A stretch of 64,000 nucleotides of DNA from Paralithodes platypus (lineage: Eukaryota > Arthropoda > Malacostraca > Decapoda > Lithodidae). The notes beneath the pieces were generated by a model. The model was given only the letters and a program-made list of their open reading frames with translations. It made no database searches and was not told the DNA's origin. Location: positions 2,759,871 to 2,823,870 of the forward strand of contig CM064506.1 of the NCBI GenBank assembly GCA_032716605.1, given 5' to 3'. The position numbers were made by a program, and so were the translations under genes. Shown here piece after piece: positions 33,101 through 42,000 of the stretch; the first letter of the stretch is position 1, and every line of letters begins with the position of its first letter.

Positions 33101-35980
33101 TGTTAACATGTTTTCTGTTACTAGATTCAGTAATTTACTGCCCCAAGATTCATCATTATTTCCCACATCTAACCCTTCCCAATTGACTTCCTTACAATTG
33201 AAATCACCTGTTAATAATAATTTATTTCTCCTATTAAAAAGTATTTTTAGTGCATCTATACATTCCGTGATTAGTTGATCATATTCTTCCCGCTTCCATG
33301 CTCTAGTTTGTGGTGGTATATAGGCCACTGCTATATCAGTTGCTTTGTTGTCCTTGTCTTTTATTGTCACTGCTATAATTTCTGATCTATTATTGCCTAG
33401 GTTAATCTCACTTGCTTCTATATTTTTGTTAGTCATTATTAACACTCCACCGCCCACTTTTCCTTCTCTATCTTTTCTCCACACATTGTACCCTTCCCAT
33501 CCCAACACTCCCAATTCAGTACCACCTCTCAACTTTGTTTCTGCTAAGCACATAATATGTGGTTTATATTTCTCAATACAGTATAGTCATTCAATTCTAA
33601 TTTCTTAGACAGCAAGCCATCCATATTACTATACATCAGTTTCATCTCCCCCTTTCTTACACCTTTCTTTTTTTCTCTTTCCCTAACATTCCCAGACTCT
33701 ACTCCCCCCCCCCCCCCCCCCGCTTCCACTCCACCTTCTCTCCCTTGCTCCCCCGTGCTCTCCACCTGCCCTGTTTCTCTCACTTGTTCCTGGTTTACAC
33801 CAGTCTCTCCCTCCTGTCCTTCGGTACTGGTACTCGCTTCCCCTGTCCGACCGTTCATCCCTAAGTTCTCTGTTTGCCCCTCCGTCTTCCTCTGTGGGCT
33901 TTTGATGAACCATTTCTTCTTCTTCGTTCCTACCAGTCTCCAATAAAAAAAATCCACTTCTTGTTCTGTTCTTTTGGCATTCAATTCCTTCACCTCATCC
34001 CTCAAACTTTTCATTTTGTTTCTTTCATCTAAGTCCAAGTCTTTTTCGATGTAAATATGCTTCAGACAATCCTTATCTTTCAACCTCCATTTATTATTCA
34101 TGATTTCCTCTACTATTCCTACTGTGCGAAACTGCACTTTCATTGGCCTAGACTCTTGTTTATATTTTCCAATTCTATGCATGTCTTCAATTTCATTCTC
34201 CCACTCTCTCACACCCTCGTCCACTACCTGTAGAATCTCCCTCACTCGGTCTCTCTCTATCCTACTTCTCTCCTCTCTCTCTTTACATTGTGTTTCTCCT
34301 TATCTCCTCTTATCACAATACATTTCTTTCTTCCAGCAGTCTCCCTCACTAGATTTTCCTTCTGTCTAATTACCTTAACTACATCCTTTTCAAAGTTACC
34401 TACCTGCCTATGTATCTGTTGCTCCTTTACTATCTCCGAAAATTTCAAATTCCCTACCTCCTCGTTCTTTTGAAATTCATCCTTCTTTAATTCAACATCC
34501 TTCAGATCTTTCTTCATCCTGTTCATTTCTTCCTGCATTTCGCTAATACAAACCCTTAACACATAATTCTCACCAATTTGGTTTGCCATCCGTTTTTCTC
34601 TTCGTTCATAATCTAAGCTTTTTGTCTCCTGTTCCTCTAGCTTCCGCTCCAGTTTATTCAACCTCACCGCAAATGCAGATATTGCTACTCCCTCCTCTGA
34701 GAACCCTGAAATATCAAATCCCTCATGATCACGATCATAAGGGTCTCTGGTTACCCTGCTTGCGGGCAGGCTGAGCCGGTTCCTCCCACCGCTGGCCATA
34801 CTGCCAGCTGACCTTTGTTTACACCTGTTCGGCTCCACAAGTTTCGGTGGGAATATCCATTACTTTTTCTTTCTTACTCAAATCAAACTCAACTCTCACC
34901 TTTTTTAACTAGGGAGTATATTAGTGAATCACTAATTGCATTTAAATTATAATTAATAAACAAAAGGACAACACATATGAACGCTACAAAAATACCAAAC
35001 CACCAAACAGGCGCTGGCTGAATCAGCTGTCTCAAGCACGTCCGCCCTCCACCACGGTCTGACTGACTGACTGACTGTATGTATGTATGTATGTATGTAT
35101 GTATGTATGTATGTATGTATGTTGTCATGTATGTATGTATGTATGTATGTACGGTATGTATGTATGTATGTACTCAGGCACATAACCTATAGCTGGAGGT
35201 GGCTGACTCGAGACAGAGACCAAACAGAGAAAACATTCAAACTTTCAATTCTTAGGGTCCGTCCCGGGGCCTTAGCTCGCCCCTTTCTCTGTCTCGTCTA
35301 GTAGGTGAAATTTTACAAGGGGAGGAGAATTCCTAGCCCCCTGCCCCCAGAAGGAAAAGTATGCCAGTAAAGAGAGACAGAAATGGCTAAAATTGGGTAG
35401 AGGATGCCAAACCTCACTCTGGAAAGGACCAGCCCAAATAGGTACTAAATAATATTAGGACTTGTACAAACCTCCTCTTCCATCTTGACTTTGATGGCAC
35501 TGAAGCTCTCCTGCATCACCTTCTTCTTGACTAGCGTAAAGCAGTCGTCATAAGAGGACAGTTCCTTAACCAATCGGTCCCTGGAACTGCGAACCTTTAG
35601 AGCTTCGGCCACGTACACAAACACCTGGTGATGAAAACTGGGGTCACTCATAGTAGGTGGCGTAATGGTTTAGGTGCTTATGTTCTGGGTGTGGTGTCCC
35701 GAGTTCAAATCCCGGGAGGACCATATGCTTTCATTAGTTTATTAAAGTACATTGGGGTTTGTAATTGATGATTAATATTAAGAACGGGGTGTTACTTATT
35801 ACCTGCTTGAGGTCGAAGGCAGCAATAATTCTCTCCTCTGGCAAGTGCACCTCTGCGGCCCAGGACTTGAAGTTGACCCACATCACATCACCACAGCTAC
35901 CAGAGTTCTTCAAATGCTCCACCTGGAACACAATTAGGTTCAGGTTCCAATCCCGGTGGATCACATGCTTTCATTAACCC

Positions 35981-36031
<51 letters not shown>

Positions 36032-39000
36032 CGGTGATGTCCTCTTCATTGTATTGTGTCAACCATTACACAATTTTATTCAGCTTAACCCTCTCACCAC
36101 GGAAGGGCTCTTGGACGCCCATAAAAAAGCATATAACAGGTACCCGGAAGGCCTCTTGAACGCCCAGTGGTTGAAAGCCTGTGAGCTTCGTGTGCGAGGC
36201 GTCGGTCCGACGCATGTAAACAACAGCCGGCTGGACCGACGCCCCGCATCTCCGGCCACAAGAAGGAGAGCGTCGCTTGTTCGTGTGTGCCTGTATGTTG
36301 TTGTTAAGTATCGAAAGTGGTGTAAAGTGGCTGTTTTGGCCATAAAGTTATCTTCAATGAAATCATCATCACAGCTCAACCAGTTGACTTAGAGAGCTCT
36401 ACTTAATGCCATTCTACAGGTAAATAACACAGCTACGCTTGGGGATGCGCGGGAATGCGGGAAGCAGTCTGATTATAATAAGCTTTAGTTGTAACATTAA
36501 ATCGGAGAGGGATAATAAAAGCAATAGAAAAATATACATGTATGATAGAGCAGATTATGAGCTGCTGAGACGGTGTTTGGACATTGACTGGGGGGAATAT
36601 TTGAACGGTGAAGACGCTGAAGGAATGTGGAGGAAAATTAGAGTCAAACTGGAGAATGCTGTATCCAAAAGTGTACCAGTAAGGGAATATAAGGATAAAA
36701 CAAAATTGGGGAAAAGAACTAACCCAGAATTGCCAATGAAAAGAAAGCTTTGGATATTGATTAGAAGAAAGAAACGATTGTGGGAAAGATTAAAATTGTT
36801 AAAAAAGAACAGGGGGTCTAGTATAGAGGCTAAGGAAGTGGATCTGGAACGTAGACAAATAAACAATAAAATAAGGTGGGAAACAAGGAGGGGGGTGAAG
36901 GAGAGGGAGAGAGATAGCTAGAAATGTGAAGGATAATCCAAAAATATTCTGGAAGTACATTCAGGAAAAATTAACAAGAAGAGTAGGGATCCCAGAGCTG
37001 GTGGGGGGGTTGAATGATGGGAGTAGAGCGGAGACTGATAAGGAGAAAGCAGAGGTGCTGGGGAAATACTTTGGGGGGGTACTAACAGTGGAGTCGGAGG
37101 ATGCAGTGCCTACTATTCCCATCAAACAGGCACCGGCACTAGAACTAGTAGAGTTTTCCCATGCTAGAATAAGAAGGGCTATAGAAAAAATGAACAGAAG
37201 TAAGTCACCGGGACCGGATGGGATACACCCAAGAATCATAAAGGAAGGAGGGGAGATGTTAGTAGAGCCATTGAAAATGTTATTTGAGGTATCGTTTAAT
37301 ACAGGACAAATCCCGATGGACTGGAGAGAGGCGAACATAACAGCTATATTTAAGAAGGGAAAGAAAAATGACCCAGGGAATTATAGACCAGTCAGTTTGA
37401 CAAGTGTTGTGTGTAAACTAATGGAAACGGTAATTAGAGAAGGAATAATGGATCATATGAAGTCAAACCAACTTTTCAGTGGGAGACAGTTAGGATTCTT
37501 GCCGGGGAGGTCGACGGTACTACAGCTAATTAAGGTGGTAGATGATTGGATGCAAATTCTAGAAGATGGTGATGTAATAGACGTTGTATATTGCGATTTT
37601 ATGAAGGCTTTCGATAAGGTCCCACATAAAAGGTTAATAGAGAAAGTTAGAAGCTATAATATAGGGGAGAAATGTGTGAAATGGATAGAAGCCTTCCTGA
37701 AAGATCGGAGACAGAGGGTATTGGTGAATGGAATAGGCTCGGGGTGGAGGGAAATTACAAGTGGGGTACCTCAGGGATCTGTGTTGGGACCACTGCTGTT
37801 CGTTATATTTATCAACGACTTGCCTGAAGTTATAACTAATGGAAGTGAGGTATACCTGTATGCGGATGACACTAAACTGTATAGAAGAGTGAGGAGTAAA
37901 GAAGATATGGGTTTGCTTCAAGGAGATGTGGAGGGCATGAAGGGATGGTCTGAGCATTGGTTAATGCCTTTTCATCCAAAAAAAATGCAAGTACATGCGG
38001 ATTGGGACCAGCAAGATAGACAAGGTAGGATACAGTATGTATGAAGCGATGGAGGAAGTGAGTGCAGAAAAGGATATAGGAGTAGTGATAGATAATAAGT
38101 TAAATTTCTCAGAACATTTAGCGGAAAAGATAAACAAAGCCAATAGAATTGTAGGGCTGCTGTAGGAGGACATTTGTGTCACTTGACGAAGAAATCTTCA
38201 GGAATCTATATACAGCGCTGGTTAGGCCACACCTGGAATATGCAAACCAGGTGTGGGCTCCATATATGGTAAAGGATATAGAAGCAGTGGAGAAAGTGCA
38301 GAGAAGAGCTAGCAAGCTGGTACCAACGTTGAAGAACGCGGGCTATGAGCAGAGGTTGAGGACACTGGGACTTCCGACACTGGCATATAGGAGAAAGAGA
38401 GGGGATATGATAGAGACTTTTAAGATAGTGTCAGGAAAGTACGATGAGGATGTGTGTGAAGGTATCTTCTTGATGCGGGAGGGAACAAGAACGAGAGGAC
38501 ACTCTAAGAACATTTACAAAGAAAGAAATAGGCTTGAGAAGGCGAAGAACTCATTTTGTGATAGAGTGGTAAATGAGTGGAACGCACTGCCCCAGTATGT
38601 AGTCGATTCCGAATCAATAAGGGAGTTTGAAAGTAATCTTGATAAAGCATGGGGAAGACAAGATTTGAAGTTTGATTATAAAACAAAAATACAGAATAGT
38701 AAAAATGTTGCGTCTGCTACCGCCGCCGCCAACACCGTGAACGACCGCAGCAGTGCAAGTACTGGTACTGAGCTGGATACACAGGCATAGTTTGCCTTTT
38801 TCCAGAGGATCTACTGTAAGAAACTGTAAGATTAACGAATATACGGTAGCCTAGCCTAGACATTTTTCGGCCAAAACACCCGGGTTTCGAGGAATATATA
38901 TATAATACATAGCCGGGGCTGGAGGGTTAAGAAGGACCTCTAGCCATAATAAGCCTCAAACTATATCAACCAACCCTTTTAACTACCGCAGATCCTTCCT

Positions 39001-42000
39001 AAGCTGCATAATATCGTCTAAATATAGCTATAATATAAGATAACGCATGTCGCTGGTACTCAAAGGGTTAACCCCTTCTGTACTGCAATATCATTCTAGT
39101 TTTATTCTAGCTATATAATTATACACCATTTTGTGCAGTTTAAGAAGGATCTGTGGTGGTAATAATGGTTAAGTGAGCTACTTCGAAGCCTGTTTACTGC
39201 TAGAGACCCTTTGTAAACTGAATTAAATCAACTAATAGTAGCCAGAATTAAGTAGAAAAGACATCACCGGTACAGAAGGGGTTAATTTCATTGGAGGTGT
39301 TTGGTGTTGGGGCGAAGCGACTCAAGACAGAGCCAGAATAGGGATAACACAAAACAACAGAAAACAATGAACACACAAAAACAAAATACAAATTCACACA
39401 CATACATACGGTACATACATAACTGAATATACATAACCTAACACAACTGGTTGATTTAGCAATGCTTGATATTAACTTGCTAAGATGGCTATAGTCTATT
39501 CGCTGTAAGTAGGCGAGAAATCAAGACCTCTAACTTCTGAAGCTCAAAAACGAATAGAGTAAACAAACTAATACTGTATTTCTACCATTCGGGAAGTCAG
39601 TCAAAGAATAGATGTGGAAATTTACTGCCCATTTGCTCTAGCCCTTTTTGAGTTACAGAGGATAGAGGTCATGATTTCTCGCCTACTTACAGCAAATAGA
39701 CTATAGTATAGCTGTCCAGTTGGGTGGGTGCCCAATCCCGAAAGGAGTTGAAATTGGGGAGCTATTTCTAGGGACTTTCCTAGCTGATGCCGAGAGGATT
39801 GGGTTCTAGTCATGTGGTGATGGGCTGGTCTATCAGAGTGAGAGCTGAGCGATCTCTGCCATACCCATAGCTTACTCTGACTGTTCCTTATACTTATATA
39901 TTTTCTTATATATTAGCAGCGGATCCCCAGATCGACCGTGGTGATTGTCACCTAAACATCAACAAAAGTACAAAGGTACAAGTAGATCTCAAGTGAGATC
40001 TTCCGTGTCTTCCGTGTCAAGTGTCTCTTCCGTGGATTGACCTCCCTACTGCCAACTTAGAGGTTGGCAGACTGGGAGCCAAAGCGTCTCATATTTCCTT
40101 TGCCTCTCAACTTTCCCTTCATAATTGCTGAGGGGCACAGGGCCTTGGGTGGGGTTTTGGTTTCCTGGGCATTTCCACACCCTCCTTTGTACTCCTTTGT
40201 ACTCCTCAGCTCCCCGCCTTGGAGTGGCTGCGGTCACCCAGGCTATATTAGAGGTAAGCAGGGAGGGTTTTGTGGGGGCGCTCGTTTATGGCCTTGGCCT
40301 TGCTCGGGACCTTGGGGCTGTTCAGCCAGACAGCCTGGGGAACAGCAACAACAACAATAACTCCTTTATGTTGAAGCCAATATTAATTTCCTGGGTCAGT
40401 TTGTTTACTATTCTAGATACCAAGGTGTGCACATGTGTCTTCACCACCATCCTCAGGTCATAACACAAACACAAAATATATACTGTATATACACTACAGT
40501 ATCTATCTAGCCTATATACGCAGGCCCATTACTCATTTTATTTTATTTTTTTATTTTATTTTTTTTTGGGGGGGGACTCAAGACAGAGCCCGAATAGGGA
40601 TAACACAACAGAAAACAATGCACACACAAAAACAAAATACAAATTCACATACATCTAGTACTGTATATACACACTTTTCAAAATAGCATCCTCACAGTAA
40701 TATGCCTAAGTTTCGGCTTCTTGCAATGTTACTTACATTTTTCTTTTCCAGTCAAGTCCCTATAACAATGGCATTAATTTTTTTATCTGCATCATTATAC
40801 TGTTTATTCTCTCTCTCACATAACACACACCTACCCACCTTCTTGATGTTGATGCCAATATTTATTTCCTCAGCCAGTTTGTTGACCATACTAGACACGG
40901 AGGCGGTCACATGTGTCTTCACTGCCACCCGCAGGTCATCCAGGCTGTAGAACTCCTTCAGCAAGTCTTTGTGAGCGGTCTTGAACCTCTCCATTATCAC
41001 CTAAAAATAAAAGACTAATTATTCCAATACAAAGAGCTCTTACAAAAATAATCAATTCTAATATTTTTTATAGACGGCTACTTTATAAGCTCACTGGTGT
41101 AGTGCGTAACCCTTGTGCCCCGGGCATAATTGGCATAATTTGCAGATTTCACAGTTTAAGTAGCTTATGATATGTAAGAAGGCATCAAACATTCCTCTGT
41201 AGCTTTCTTCAGCTTACCAAGGTGATGAGTGGAATATGTGGTTTTGAGTTATTTTGTGAGTATTTTATGATCAACAAAGCTTAGTATACACCTAGTTGGG
41301 GTGAAGGTCACGAAAGAGCGTCAGGGAATACCTCTGAAGACTTTTAACAGACTAACAATAAAGCTGCTTGAGTGAGTACTGCACATATATAAGGGGCAGC
41401 ACACTGTTCATCACTGTCTTTTACACTGTACTTCCTGACTGACTATTCTTTCAAGGAGCAATCAAGCTCTCCAATCATATTCCTCTCTTCCACTTTTCAT
41501 TCTTCACTACAGTATTGAATTAATAGAGCCAATACAAAATTACCCCTCACCTTGCTATGAGCCTCTAGCAATTCTTTCTTCTTCTCTTTGTTGTTGAGCT
41601 GAGCAGCAAAGAAGTCTGTGTAAGGTGTGGCGTCCGCTTCGTTGGCCTTGTAGCTGGTCAGGCAGCGTCCGACAAATTCTGCCAGCATCATTTTCAGCAG
41701 GTACTCAACTTGATCGGTGGTAAACTCGTCTATCTCCAGATGTATATAGAACATTGGCTTTGTCATCGATTCACATTTGATGGTGACCTCGTCGAAATTT
41801 TCAGTGCTCTCTGTCATCAGTGCCTGCTTGGGGTTGCTGAGGAGGACGTTGACATAGCGGACGATGGCCTTTCTATCCATGTACAACTTGGCCGTAGCAT
41901 CCAGATTCTCCAGCCTTTCACGGACAAACACAGGACGGTTGGCAAGAGGGTGATCACTGACACTCCTTACCCATGCACAGGCTAGGGCGGCAATGTGGGC

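Larger units (their letters stand above)
30660..34900 (-). mobile_element. long CR1-like LINE with ORF1-like region, in intron 5
   Basis: About 4.2 kb on the minus strand: coiled-coil region, ORF1-like C-terminal domain, endonuclease, reverse transcriptase, and a 3-prime end at a (ATAC)n tail (30663-30690). It is nearly full length but carries several frameshifts. It lies in the same orientation as the VWA gene. Confidence 0.85.
36085..38930. mobile_element. F3 TTAA element, middle layer
   Basis: Begins TTAACCCTCTCACCACGGAA and ends CCGGGGCTGGAGGGTTAA. The interior matches 15947-16415 (ggcgtcggtccgacgcatgt, caaccagttgacttagagag, tacggtagcctagcctagac), interrupted by LINE copy B between gcagtc and the resumed tacggtagcc. 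Confidence 0.84.
35974..39071. mobile_element. F1 element, outer layer of a three-level nest (intron 3)
   Basis: Left arm TTAACCCATA, an inserted (TAA)n block, then ccggtgatgtcctcttcatt and ttttattcagcTTAA. The right arm resumes TTAAgaaggacctctagcc and ends ctggtactcaaagggTTAA. Joining the arms gives the same order as the uninterrupted copy at 45168-45388. Confidence 0.82.
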
